From assembly GCF_002214185.1 (NCBI RefSeq), contig NZ_CP022161.1, forward strand, positions 7,075,486-7,139,485: DNA of 64,000 nt, in the 5' to 3' direction. The DNA comes from Streptomyces capitiformicae (GTDB lineage: Bacteria > Actinomycetota > Actinomycetes > Streptomycetales > Streptomycetaceae). The notes beneath the pieces were generated by a model. That model was given only the letters and a program-made list of their open reading frames with translations. It searched no databases and was not told the origin of the DNA. This document shows, one piece after another, positions 8,358 to 16,745 of the stretch. Position numbers and translations under genes: made by a program. How positions within the stretch are numbered: the stretch's first letter is position 1; every line of letters begins with the position of its first letter.

Positions 8358-9008
8358 ATGGCCTTCCGTGAGATCAACTCGAAGATGATCGAGGCGACGG
8401 TCGTGCCCGGCCAGCGGCTGTTCAGCCAGCGCGGCGCGATGCTCGCCTACAAGGGCGAGGTGTCCTTCACACCCAACATCCAGGGCGGCCAAGGCGGTAT
8501 CGCCTCGATGATCGGCCGCCGGGTGGCCGGCGAGGCGACGCCGCTGATGACCGTCGAGGGCAGCGGCACCGTCCTGTTCGGGCACGGCGGCCACCACATC
8601 CAGGTGATCAACCTGACCGGCGACACGCTGTACGTCGAGGCCGACCGTCTCCTGGCCTTCGACGGCACCCTCCAGCAGGGCACGATGTTCATGGGCTCGC
8701 AGGGCGGCGTCATGGGCATGGTCCGGGGCCAGGTGACGGGCCAGGGCCTGTTCACGACCACCCTCCAGGGCCACGGCGCCGTCGCGGTCATGGCGCACGG
8801 CGGTGTGATCGAGGTCCCGATCACCCCCCAGCGCCCGGTCCACGTGGATCCCCAGGCGTACGTGGCGCACCACGGCGACGTACGCAACAAGCTGTCCACC
8901 GCGCTCGGCTGGCGCGACATGGTGGGCCGCGGCTCCGGCGAGGCGTTCCAGCTGGAGCTCAGCGGCAGTGGTGCGGTGTACGTCCAGGCCTCGGAGGAGA
9001 AGCTGTGA
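8358..9008 (+). CDS. AIM24 (DUF124-type) family protein, second of three
   Basis: 216 residues starting MAFREINSKMIEATVVPGQ. It contains the same landmarks as its neighbours: AMLAYKGEVSF, LYVEADRLLAF, GQGLFTTTLQGHGAVAVM and a GSGEAFQLELSGSGAVYVQ end. It follows the first copy with a 1-bp gap and overlaps the third by 4 bp, so the three are one operon and probably form a hetero-oligomer. That last point is inference from the arrangement. The function is unknown. Confidence 0.8.
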   Translation: MAFREINSKMIEATVVPGQRLFSQRGAMLAYKGEVSFTPNIQGGQGGIASMIGRRVAGEATPLMTVEGSGTVLFGHGGHHIQVINLTGDTLYVEADRLLAFDGTLQQGTMFMGSQGGVMGMVRGQVTGQGLFTTTLQGHGAVAVMAHGGVIEVPITPQRPVHVDPQAYVAHHGDVRNKLSTALGWRDMVGRGSGEAFQLELSGSGAVYVQASEEKL

Positions 9009-9808
9009 GCATGTACGGGGCCCCGGTCGCCGGGCCGACCGTCTTCGACCCGATGACGTTGCCGAGCGACGACAACGTCAACAGCTACACCTTCTGCGTG
9101 GAGCTCAAGGGGAGCCAGTGGTTCCTGCAGAAGGGCAAGATGATCGCGTACTACGGCCAGATGGAGTTCAACGGCATCGGGCACGGCCGTCTCGACCGTC
9201 TTGTCCGTACGTCGTTTCATTCGCCTCTGCACGCGAGCGACTGGGTCGTGGCGGAGGGCTCGGGCAAGATGCTCCTCGCCGACCGGGCCTTCGACGTCAA
9301 TTCGTATGACTTGGACGACGGCAACCTGACCATTCGCTCAGGCAACCTTCTCGCTTTTCAGCCAAGTCTCGCACTCAAGCAGTCGATCGTTCCGGGCTTC
9401 CTGACCCTCATCGGCACCGGCAAGTTCGTGGCCGCCTCGAACGGCCCGGTGGTGTTCATGGAACCCCCCATCCGGGTCGACCCGCAGGCGCTGGTCGGCT
9501 GGGCGGACTGCCCCTCGCCGTGCCACCACTACGACCACGGGTACATGACGGGCCTGATGGGCGGTCTACGTGCGATGACGGGCATCGGCGGCGCCTCCGG
9601 AGAAGAGCACCAGTTCGAGTTCGTCGGGGCGGGTACGGTACTGCTCCAGTCCTCCGAGACCCTCATGGCCGAGCAGGCCACGGGCATGGTGCCGCACGAG
9701 CCGGGCGTACCCGGTGGCGGCGGGGCACCTGGCAACGGCGGACCGCCGGCCGGCGCACCGCGCCTTCCCGGACAGCTGGGCGACCTCCAGCGTCGCTTCG
9801 GGCTGTGA
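9005..9808 (+). CDS. AIM24 (DUF124-type) family protein, third of three, with Pro/Gly-rich tail
   Basis: 267 residues; the GTG start overlaps the previous stop (GTGA), and an ATG two codons later (9011) is an alternative. The AIM24 core (MIAYYGQMEFN, LTIRSGNLLAFQP, GKFVAASNGPVVF) is followed by a CPSPCHHYDHGYM insertion rich in Cys and His. The tail beyond about residue 225 is rich in Pro, Gly and Ala (GVPGGGGAPGNGGPPAGAPR). The Cys/His cluster could bind metal and is not seen in the other two copies. The function is unknown. Confidence 0.78.
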   Translation: MSMYGAPVAGPTVFDPMTLPSDDNVNSYTFCVELKGSQWFLQKGKMIAYYGQMEFNGIGHGRLDRLVRTSFHSPLHASDWVVAEGSGKMLLADRAFDVNSYDLDDGNLTIRSGNLLAFQPSLALKQSIVPGFLTLIGTGKFVAASNGPVVFMEPPIRVDPQALVGWADCPSPCHHYDHGYMTGLMGGLRAMTGIGGASGEEHQFEFVGAGTVLLQSSETLMAEQATGMVPHEPGVPGGGGAPGNGGPPAGAPRLPGQLGDLQRRFGL

Positions 9809-9919
9809 GCGGTAGTCTGCGGAGTGTGACATCGAACGTGTGCGCGTTGTCATGCCGTAACCCGTAATACCCGAAACCCTCACTAGTTCGCCTTTCAACA
9901 TTTTAGGTAGACTTCATTC

Positions 9920-10396
9920 ATGGAGACCGAAACGGCCACGCGCTGGCTGACCCATGCGGAGCAGTGCGCCTGGCGCACCCACCTGGACGTCAACAGGCTG
10001 TTGACGCACCAGCTCGAAAGGGATCTGCAGCCGTTCGGCCTGACAATGAACGACTACGAGATCCTGGTGAACCTCTCCGAGTCGGAGGGCCTGCGGATGC
10101 GGATGAGCGACCTCGCCGCCGCGACCCTCCAGTCCAAGAGCCGTCTCTCGCACCAGATCACGCGGATGGAGAACGCGAACCTGGTACGCCGCGAGAACTG
10201 CGAGTCCGACCGGCGCGGGCTGTTCGCCGTGCTCACGGAGCACGGCCTGGAGACGATGGAGAAGGTGGCGCCACATCATGTCGCCTCCGTGCGGCGGCAC
10301 TTCATCGACCTGCTGCCGCCGGAGGCCTTGGAGGAACTGCACAAGTCGTTGACGCCGATCGCGGAGCACTTGCGGAGCCATAGAGGCAAGTCGTAG
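9920..10396 (+). CDS. MarR-family transcriptional regulator
   Basis: 158-residue winged-helix regulator. The recognition helix region reads MRMSDLAAATLQSKSRLSHQ and the wing CESDRRGLFAVLTEHG. The start at 9920 is probably leaderless: a TAGACT -10 box lies at 9908-9913, 6 bases upstream, and there is no ribosome site. The upstream 110 bp is AT-rich for this genome (TTTCAACATTTTAGG) and may hold an autoregulatory operator. It corresponds by position, from memory, to the MarR gene SCO5405. Ligand and targets are unknown. Confidence 0.8.
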   Translation: METETATRWLTHAEQCAWRTHLDVNRLLTHQLERDLQPFGLTMNDYEILVNLSESEGLRMRMSDLAAATLQSKSRLSHQITRMENANLVRRENCESDRRGLFAVLTEHGLETMEKVAPHHVASVRRHFIDLLPPEALEELHKSLTPIAEHLRSHRGKS

Positions 10397-10483
10397 GGGG
10401 CTGCGGGTCGTTTTCTGGCTGCGGGGCCGTTGTGGCTTGTCGCGCCCACGCGGCGGAGCCGCCTGTCGATACGGCCCGCGCCC
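10397..10483. repeat. Intergenic sequence resembling a common Streptomyces repeat
   Basis: The stretch GGGTCGTTTTCTGGCTGCGG with TTGTGGCTTGTCGCGCCCAC and a CGGCGGAGCCGCC inverted repeat lies between the converging MarR and histidine kinase genes. I recall similar text in many Streptomyces intergenic regions. The CGGCGGAGCCGCC part could end transcription from one or both sides. Confidence 0.4.
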
Positions 10484-11950
10484 CTAACTCTTCTGAGGGA
10501 GCCTTAGTTCGAAGAGTGCACCTCCGCTCGGAGCATCGGTGACTGTGAGCGTGCCTCCGTGGCGTATGGCGATGTCTCTGGCGATCGCCAGACCCAGGCC
10601 CGCGCCGCCTTCGTCTCTCGCTCTTGACTCGTCCAGGCGGACGAAGCGTTCGAAGATGCGGGCGCGGTCGGGTTCGGGGACGCCGGAGCCGTCGTCCGCG
10701 ACCTGGAGGACCGTCCAGTCGCCGTCGGTGCGCAGGCTGACGGCGACCCGATCCCGGGCGTGCCTCTGGGCGTTGTCCAGCAGGTTGGCGAGTACGCGGG
10801 CGATCTGACCGCGAGATCCGCGTACCTCCATCGAGTCGACGGACTCGACCGTCATGCCGTCCCGGCCGGTGGTCTCCTGCCTCACCAGCTTCGCCAGGTC
10901 GAAGTACGCGTCCGGCGGGGGGCGCTCGCCGGCGTCCAGGCGGGCGAGGAGGAGCAGGTCGGCCGCCAGGGACTGCAGTCGTACGGTGTCCTCGACCGCT
11001 CCGTCCAGGTCCAGCAGCTCCGGATGCGCGGCGCCCACTTCGAGCTGGGTGCGCAGGGATGCGATGGGGCTGCGCAGTTCGTGCGAGGCGTCGGCGACGA
11101 ACGCGCGCTGGCGTTCCACGGAGGTCTCCAGGGCGGCGAGCGTCTCGTTCGTCGTACGCGCGAGGCGCGCGACCTCGTCGTGCGTGTCCGGCTGGGGGAC
11201 GCGCCGGGAGAGGTCCTCGGAGGCGGTGATGGCCGCCATCTCGGAGCGGATGCCCTCCACGGGGCGCAGGGCCCGGCCGGTGACGACGTAGGTCGCTCCG
11301 CCGACCGTGAGCAGGAGCAGCGGGAAACCCACCAGCATCGTCGTCAACGCGGTACGGACCGCGTCCTGTTCGACGGAGAGGGGACCGCCCGCGTAGACGG
11401 TCAGGGTGACGTCGTGGGGTGTCGTCAGGCCGAGTGCGGCGAAGCGGTAGTCCTCGGTGTCGCCGTCGATGGTGGCGGTGCCCTGGCTGATCGTCGCGTC
11501 CTCGGCGACCTCACCGGCGGCGAGCGTGTCGTCCGCGTCCGCGTCCGCCTCCGCGTCCGCTTCCGCGTCGTCCTTGTCGTCGGCGTCTTCGTCGTCGGCG
11601 TCGTCCTGGACGCCGACCGGGGTCCCGCCCCTCCCGGTGCGGGAGTCTGCGGTGACGCTCATGGCCTCCACGTCCTCACCGGCCGCGACCACCTTTCCGC
11701 GCTGGTCCAGTACCTGGACGGGGCTGTCCTCGCCGTCGTCCAGGTCCAGGTCCGCGTAGGCGACTCCCTCGGCCAGTTTCGCGGCGACCGTGCGGGCCTC
11801 GGCCTCCGCCCGGGTGGTCGCCTGGCCGATCAGGCTGAACCGCAGCGACAGCACCACAGCCGTGCCCGCCGCGACCAGGGCGACGGCGACGACCAGTGTC
11901 GCGGCGACGGTGGCACGCGCGCGTACGGAGCCGAAGAGGCGGCGTCTCAT
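10484..11950 (-). CDS. Two-component sensor histidine kinase with acidic extracytoplasmic insert
   Basis: 488-residue kinase. An N-terminal membrane helix (about 14-38) is followed by an extracytoplasmic domain, a second helix (about 203-225), HAMP, the H-box FVADASHELRSP (His290) and an ATPase domain ending GAGLGLAIARDIAIRHGG. The sensor domain holds a run rich in Asp and Ala at about residues 116-141 that looks expanded by triplet-type repeats at the DNA level. It could bind cations or a basic peptide. The ATG at 11,948-11,950 overlaps the regulator stop (ATGA), so the pair is translationally coupled; this start is preferred to one 15 bases upstream. The facing gene encodes an equally acidic PepSY protein. 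Confidence 0.88.
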   Translation of the reverse strand: MRRRLFGSVRARATVAATLVVAVALVAAGTAVVLSLRFSLIGQATTRAEAEARTVAAKLAEGVAYADLDLDDGEDSPVQVLDQRGKVVAAGEDVEAMSVTADSRTGRGGTPVGVQDDADDEDADDKDDAEADAEADADADDTLAAGEVAEDATISQGTATIDGDTEDYRFAALGLTTPHDVTLTVYAGGPLSVEQDAVRTALTTMLVGFPLLLLTVGGATYVVTGRALRPVEGIRSEMAAITASEDLSRRVPQPDTHDEVARLARTTNETLAALETSVERQRAFVADASHELRSPIASLRTQLEVGAAHPELLDLDGAVEDTVRLQSLAADLLLLARLDAGERPPPDAYFDLAKLVRQETTGRDGMTVESVDSMEVRGSRGQIARVLANLLDNAQRHARDRVAVSLRTDGDWTVLQVADDGSGVPEPDRARIFERFVRLDESRARDEGGAGLGLAIARDIAIRHGGTLTVTDAPSGGALFELRLPQKS

Positions 11951-12615
11951 GGGCGCGCCTCCCACCGGTAACCGGCGCCGCGTACGGTCTTGATGCGGGC
12001 GGCGCCGAGCTTGCGGCGCAGGGTGCTGATGTAGACCTCGACGATGTTCGGGTCGCCGTCGTACGCGAAGTCCCAGACGTGCTCCAGGATGTCGGCCTTG
12101 GACACGACCTCCCCGGCGCGCACGACGAGTTGCTCCAGGACGGAGAACTCCTTGGTGGTGAGGGCTACTTCGTCCTCGGCGAGGAAGACGCGCCGGGCGG
12201 CGGTGTCGAGCTTCAGCTCACCGACGACATGCACGGGAGAGGCGCCGCCGGCCGGGCCGCGCCGCCGGAGCAGGGCCTTCACACGGGCGACGAGAACGAC
12301 GTACGAGAACGGCTTGGTCAGATAGTCGTCGGCGCCCGTGTCGAGGCCCTCGGCCTCGTCGTACTCGCCGTCCTTGGCGGTGAGCATCAGGATCGGCACG
12401 TCGTGGCCGGCGGCGCGCAGGGCGGCGCACACGCGGTAGCCGTTCATGCCGGGCAGCATGATGTCGAGGATCACGAGGTCGTACGCGCCCTCACTCGCCC
12501 GGTGCAGGCCGTCGATCCCGTTGTGGACGACGTCCACGGCGTACCCCTCGGCCGTCAGCCCTTTGGCCAGCGACACAGCGAGACGCTTCTCATCCTCCAC
12601 GATCAACAGGCGCAT
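11947..12615 (-). CDS. OmpR/PhoB-family response regulator
   Basis: 222 residues: a receiver domain with phospho-acceptor Asp51 (LVILDIMLPG), the Lys of TKPF, and a C-terminal winged helix ending KTVRGAGYRWEARP. OmpR-type regulators bind tandem direct repeats spaced about one helical turn. Exactly such repeats (CTTCAG, three copies) lie in the divergent promoter region just upstream, so autoregulation and control of the PepSY gene are likely. It overlaps the kinase by 4 bp. Confidence 0.9.
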   Translation of the reverse strand: MRLLIVEDEKRLAVSLAKGLTAEGYAVDVVHNGIDGLHRASEGAYDLVILDIMLPGMNGYRVCAALRAAGHDVPILMLTAKDGEYDEAEGLDTGADDYLTKPFSYVVLVARVKALLRRRGPAGGASPVHVVGELKLDTAARRVFLAEDEVALTTKEFSVLEQLVVRAGEVVSKADILEHVWDFAYDGDPNIVEVYISTLRRKLGAARIKTVRGAGYRWEARP

Positions 12616-12648
12616 GCGCCCAGCTTGGCAAACCGAACCTGAAGACGG

Positions 12649-12675
12649 CTTCAGGGTGCTTCAGGTCGGCTTCAG
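12649..12675 (+). promoter_or_regulatory. Three CTTCAG direct repeats, probable response-regulator binding site
   Basis: CTTCAG occurs at 12,649, 12,659 and 12,670, spaced 10 and 11 bp, in the gap between the divergent response regulator and PepSY genes. Spacing of one DNA turn is what OmpR/PhoB dimers require. The extended unit is GGCTTCAGGGT / TGCTTCAGGTC / GGCTTCAGAGT. Confidence 0.65.
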
Positions 12676-12758
12676 AGTCGGTCGGGCAGATTCGTTCCCG
12701 TCGAAAGCACACGACAGCCAACAGTCACTTGCAGTCGCCTGTAATCGGGAGGAACCCC

Positions 12759-13394
12759 ATGAAGCGCAACATCGTCATCGCCACCGTCGCGGCCGCGGCC
12801 CTCATCGGCGGCGGCACCGCGATCGCCCTCGCGGCCTCGGGCGACGACGAGGCGCAGGTGAAGCGGTCCAGCGTGCAGGTGTCGGACGACGACAACGAGC
12901 GTGACGACGTCGAGATCGCGGACGACAAGGCCGAGGACTCCTCCGAGGCCAAGGCCGCGCAGGTCACGGCCGCCGACGCCATAAACGCCGCGCTGAAGCA
13001 CAAGTCCGGTACGGCCGTCTCCGCCGACCTGGACGACGAGGGCACGAACCTGGTCTGGGACGTCGACATCCTGACCAATGGCGGCGCCTGGCACAGCGTG
13101 CAGATCGACCCCGGCACCGGCAAGGTCCTCGGCTCCCATGCCGACCGTGACGACGACGGTGACGACGCCGCCGAGACCGAGCGGATCCGCGCCACCCTCA
13201 AGGACAGCTCCATAACCGCCGCGGAGGCCGCCGAAGCCGCCGCCACCAAGGGCACCGTGACCTCCGTCGACCTCGACGAGGACGCCAAGAACAAGGCCTG
13301 GGAGATCAACACCACCGCCCCCGACGGCACCGCCAACGACTGGCGCGTGAACCTCACCAACGCCAAGGTCACCATCGACCGCACGGACGACTGA
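12759..13394 (+). CDS. Secreted or membrane-anchored double-PepSY domain protein
   Basis: 211 residues. An N-terminal signal or anchor (KRNIVIATVAAAALIGGG) is followed by an acidic linker (DDDNERDDVEIADDK) and two PepSY repeats. These are AADAINAALKHKSGTAVSAD with LVWDVDILTNGG, and TAAEAAEAAATKGTVTSVDL with KAWEINTTAPDG. PepSY domains are linked to inhibition of proteases or to sensing at the envelope. A strong GGGAGG ribosome site supports the ATG at 12,759. It is divergent from the two-component operon across the CTTCAG repeats, so it is probably a target of that system and may feed back on the acidic sensor domain. The feedback idea is inference. Confidence 0.85.
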   Translation: MKRNIVIATVAAAALIGGGTAIALAASGDDEAQVKRSSVQVSDDDNERDDVEIADDKAEDSSEAKAAQVTAADAINAALKHKSGTAVSADLDDEGTNLVWDVDILTNGGAWHSVQIDPGTGKVLGSHADRDDDGDDAAETERIRATLKDSSITAAEAAEAAATKGTVTSVDLDEDAKNKAWEINTTAPDGTANDWRVNLTNAKVTIDRTDD

Positions 13395-13435
13395 CCTCCG
13401 TGCTCCCTCGGTGAGTTCGTGGTGCGGCTTGTGGG

Positions 13436-13520
13436 GGTTGCTCGCGCAGTTCCCCGCGCCCCTCAAAAGCACGGGGTGTGGCCCAGTCTTCAAGGGGCGC
13501 GGGGAACTGCGCGAGCAACC
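13436..13520. repeat. Perfect 28-bp inverted repeat with 29-bp loop (dispersed repeat, copies 2 and 3)
   Basis: The arm at 13,436-13,463 (GGTTGCTCGCGCAGTTCCCC and onward) is exactly complementary to 13,493-13,520. Each arm matches the single copies at 7,113 and 21,923 with at most one mismatch. It lies between the converging PepSY and meaB genes, where such a stem would end transcription from both sides. Confidence 0.85.
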
Positions 13521-13646
13521 ACGAACGACCCGCACCCGCCAACGCACCCCAACCCCCGAGCTCCCCCGCGCAGGGGGGGGTCGAAGGGGCACAGCCCCTG
13601 GGAATGGGACGGGTAGGGGCGGCGGGGGCGAAATCCCGCCCCGGGC

Positions 13647-14606
13647 TCAGCCCCGTGTCAGCCCCGCCACCAGCTCGTCCGCCGCCCGATACGGGTCCAA
13701 CTCCCCCGCGACGATCCGCTCGGCCAGCGCACTCAACCGGCGGTCGCCGTGGAGGTCGCCGATCCGTTGGCGTAGGGCCGTGACCGCGATGGTCTCGACC
13801 TCATGGGCCGCCCGGACCCGGCGGCGCTCCGCGAGCACCCCCCGCTCCTCCATCCACGCCCGGTGCTTCTCCAGCGCCTCGACGACCTCGTCGATACCCT
13901 CCGCCCGCGCCGCGACCGTCTTGACGATCGGCGGCCGCCAGTCGCCGGGGCCACGGGACTCGCCCAACCCCAGCATGTGGTTCAGCTCGCGCGCGGTCGC
14001 GTCCGCGCCATCGCGGTCGGCCTTGTTGACGACGTACACGTCACCGATCTCCAGGATCCCGGCCTTGGCCGCCTGGATGCCGTCGCCCATGCCGGGCGCC
14101 AGCAGCACCACCGACGTGTCCGCCTGGGAGGCGATCTCCACCTCGGACTGGCCGACGCCGACCGTCTCGACCAGCACGACATCACACCCCGCCGCGTCCA
14201 GGACGCGGATCGCCTGCGGGGCCGCCCAGGCGAGGCCACCCAGGTGCCCCCGCGTCGCCATCGAACGGATGTACACGCCGGGATCGGAGGCGTGCTCCGA
14301 CATCCGGACCCGGTCGCCGAGCAGGGCGCCCCCGCTGAACGGCGACGACGGGTCGACGGCCAGGACGCCGACCCGCTTCCCGGCCCGCCGGTACGCCGTC
14401 ACCAGCGCGGAGGTGGACGTGGACTTGCCGACGCCCGGCGAGCCGGTCAGGCCCACCACGTACGCCCCGCCCGTCAGCGGGGCCAGCGCCGCCATGACCT
14501 CGCGCAGCTGCGGGGACGCCCCCTCCACCAGGGAGATCAGCCGGGCGACGGCACGCGGCCGCCCTTCCCTGGCCTGTGCCACCAGCGTGGGGACGTCCTG
14601 CATCAC
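13647..14606 (-). CDS. meaB: MeaB, methylmalonyl-CoA mutase-associated GTPase
   Basis: G3E-family P-loop GTPase that loads and protects adenosylcobalamin in acyl-CoA mutases. The 319 residues include the P-loop GSPGVGKS (55-62), DPSSPFSGGALLGDRVRM, the switch-type VETVGVGQSE and the base-recognition NKAD. The length is typical of MeaB. It lies downstream of a thiolase gene on the same strand with a 105-bp gap. The likely client is the mutase encoded at the left edge of the window, or the chromosomal methylmalonyl-CoA mutase. Confidence 0.92.
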   Translation of the reverse strand: MMQDVPTLVAQAREGRPRAVARLISLVEGASPQLREVMAALAPLTGGAYVVGLTGSPGVGKSTSTSALVTAYRRAGKRVGVLAVDPSSPFSGGALLGDRVRMSEHASDPGVYIRSMATRGHLGGLAWAAPQAIRVLDAAGCDVVLVETVGVGQSEVEIASQADTSVVLLAPGMGDGIQAAKAGILEIGDVYVVNKADRDGADATARELNHMLGLGESRGPGDWRPPIVKTVAARAEGIDEVVEALEKHRAWMEERGVLAERRRVRAAHEVETIAVTALRQRIGDLHGDRRLSALAERIVAGELDPYRAADELVAGLTRG

Positions 14607-14611
14607 AGCTC

Positions 14612-14699
14612 CGTTCCGACCGTTTCGACCGTTTCGACTGTTCCGAGGAGACGAGTAGTCATGTGCGCCACATACACCACGTATGCCACGTACACCTGA
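14612..14699. other. Short tandem repeats and possible mini-ORF between meaB and the thiolase gene
   Basis: Two sets of imperfect repeats are seen: a CCGTTTCGA-like unit repeated three times (about 14,617-14,645), then ACATACACC / ACGTATGCC / ACGTACACC (14,671-14,697). On the plus strand 14,661-14,699 is a 12-codon frame (MCATYTTYATYT) with a GAGGAG site 11 bases upstream. It is antisense to the transcript expected between the thiolase and meaB genes. Coding potential is doubtful. Confidence 0.25.
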
Positions 14700-14711
14700 G
14701 AAGTGAAGGTC

Positions 14712-15914
14712 TCAGGCCTTGGGTACCCGCACGATCAGTGCGTCACCCTGTCCACCGCCACCGCACAGCGCGGCCGCGCCGACACCGCCGCCGCGCCGCT
14801 TCAGCTCCAGCGCGAGGTGCAGTACGAGTCGGGCGCCCGACATGCCGATGGGGTGACCGAGGGCGATCGCTCCACCATTGACGTTCACCTTTTCGGGGGT
14901 CACCCCGAGGTCCTTCATTGACTGGACGGCGACCGCGGCGAAGGCCTCGTTGATCTCGATCAGGTCCAGGTCCGCCACCTCCAGACCGTCCTTCTTCAGG
15001 GCGTGCTCGATCGCGTTCGACGGCTGCGACTGCAAGGAGTTGTCCGGCCCGGCGACGTTCCCGTGGGCGCCGATCTCGGCGAGCCACGCGAGGCCCAGCT
15101 CCTCCGCCTTCTCCTTGCTCATCACGACCACGGCCGCCGCGCCGTCGGAGATCTGCGAGGCCGAACCAGCCGTGATCGTGCCGTCCTTGGCGAACGCCGG
15201 CCGCAGCTTGCCCAGCGACTCGGCGGTCGTCTCGCCCCGGATGCCTTCGTCCTGGCTGAAAACAACCGGCTCGCCCTTGCGCTGCGGGATCTCCACGGGG
15301 GTGATCTCGGCGTCGAAGATGCCGTTCTTCTGGGCGGCGGCGGCCCGCTGGTGGGACAGGGCAGCGATCTCGTCCTGTTCCGGACGCAGGATGCCGAGAC
15401 GCGTGTTGTGCTTCTCGGTGGACTCGCCCATGGCGATGCCTTCGAACGAATCCGTCAGACCGTCGTGCGCCATCGCGTCGAGCATCTGGATCGCGCCGTA
15501 CTTGTAGCCCTCACGGGACTTCGGCAGCAGATGGGGGGCGTTGGTCATGGACTCCTGACCACCGGCCACGATCACGTCGAACTCACCGGCGCGGATCAGC
15601 TGGTCGGCGAGCGCGATGGCGTCGAGGCCCGACAGACAGACCTTGTTGATCGTGAGCGCCGGGACGTTCATGGGGATGCCCGCCTTGACCGCCGCCTGGC
15701 GGGCCGGAATCTGTCCAGCACCCGCCTGGAGCACCTGGCCCATGATCACGTACTGCACCTGGTCACCACCGATCCCCGCACGGTCGATGGCGGCCTTGAT
15801 CGCGAAGCCGCCGAGGTCGGCTCCGGAGAAGGACTTCAGCGAACCGAGCAACCGTCCCATGGGCGTACGGGCGCCCGCGACGATCACCGAGGTCCTGCCG
15901 TTCGTTCCAGTCAT
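14712..15914 (-). CDS. Acetyl-CoA C-acetyltransferase (thiolase)
   Basis: 400-residue thiolase that condenses or cleaves acetoacetyl-CoA and similar 3-ketoacyl-CoAs. Catalytic residues are all present: Cys93 ([11 protein letters not shown]), His354 ([12 protein letters not shown]) and Cys384 (ALCGGGGQG). The start at the ATG 15,912-15,914 (MTGTNGRTS) is preferred; an upstream in-frame ATG at 15,941 adds nine poorly conserved residues. The divergent epimerase gene lies 148 bp away. With the 3-hydroxybutyryl-CoA dehydrogenase at 32,658 it could serve acetyl-CoA/C4 metabolism feeding ethylmalonyl-CoA or polyketide precursors. Confidence 0.9.
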   Translation of the reverse strand: MTGTNGRTSVIVAGARTPMGRLLGSLKSFSGADLGGFAIKAAIDRAGIGGDQVQYVIMGQVLQAGAGQIPARQAAVKAGIPMNVPALTINKVCLSGLDAIALADQLIRAGEFDVIVAGGQESMTNAPHLLPKSREGYKYGAIQMLDAMAHDGLTDSFEGIAMGESTEKHNTRLGILRPEQDEIAALSHQRAAAAQKNGIFDAEITPVEIPQRKGEPVVFSQDEGIRGETTAESLGKLRPAFAKDGTITAGSASQISDGAAAVVVMSKEKAEELGLAWLAEIGAHGNVAGPDNSLQSQPSNAIEHALKKDGLEVADLDLIEINEAFAAVAVQSMKDLGVTPEKVNVNGGAIALGHPIGMSGARLVLHLALELKRRGGGVGAAALCGGGGQGDALIVRVPKA

Positions 15915-16062
15915 GAGGTGCGATCCCCTTCCAGCTTGCACAGCCGAGGAGTGAACGAGGGTTTACTTCGAATGTACTGAGTGGCACTCCGTGCCGTCAC
16001 CGGGCTGTCAGTGTGATCGCTGGCACGTTGCGTAACCACCTAAGGAGCGCTGCACTAAAACC

Positions 16063-16503
16063 ATGCTGACGCGAATCGACCACATCGGGATCGCCTGCTT
16101 CGACCTCGACAAGACCGTCGAGTTCTACCGGGCCACCTACGGCTTCGAGGTGTTCCACTCCGAGGTCAACGAGGAGCAGGGCGTACGCGAGGCCATGCTC
16201 AAGATCAACAGTACCGACGACGGCGGCGCCTCGTACCTCCAGCTCCTGGAGCCGACCCGCGAGGACTCCACCGTCGCGAAATGGCTCGCCAAGAACGGCG
16301 AGGGGGTCCACCACATCGCCTTCGGCACGGCGGACGTCGACGGCGAGGCGGCCGCGATCAAGGACAAGGGCGTACGCGTCCTGTACGAGGAGCCGCGACG
16401 CGGTTCCATGGGGTCACGGATCACGTTTCTGCACCCCAAGGATTGCCATGGAGTACTGACAGAACTGGTCACTTCGGCGCCAGATGAGTCACCTGAGCAC
16501 TGA
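16063..16503 (+). CDS. mce: Methylmalonyl-CoA epimerase
   Basis: 146-residue vicinal-oxygen-chelate enzyme that interconverts (2R)- and (2S)-methylmalonyl-CoA. It has the expected metal ligand His7 (RIDHIGIAC) and the GEGVHHIAFGTADVD block, and its length is typical. An AAGGAG lies 17 bases before the ATG, which is far; no better start is seen. It links propionyl-CoA and mutase pathways and matches, from memory, SCO5398 next to scy. Confidence 0.9.
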   Translation: MLTRIDHIGIACFDLDKTVEFYRATYGFEVFHSEVNEEQGVREAMLKINSTDDGGASYLQLLEPTREDSTVAKWLAKNGEGVHHIAFGTADVDGEAAAIKDKGVRVLYEEPRRGSMGSRITFLHPKDCHGVLTELVTSAPDESPEH

Positions 16504-16745
16504 CCCCCGTACATATGGGCCGGTAGGGTTGGGGTCGGCCGTCGCCTTCACGGGGGCGGCCGGGGTCCTGCCGCCTTCCGACGAACAGGATCCTAGGGCC
16601 GGGGTCCAGGTTTCGGGGGACGAGGGTTAGGGCGGCAGCCCGTGCTCCGCCGTTGATCTGACACCATTCCCCGGGGGCCCCGTTCGGCGGATGGACGGAG
16701 CTCGTTTGGAGAAGGTTGCGACCAGGGGACGGATGGGACCGCGCA

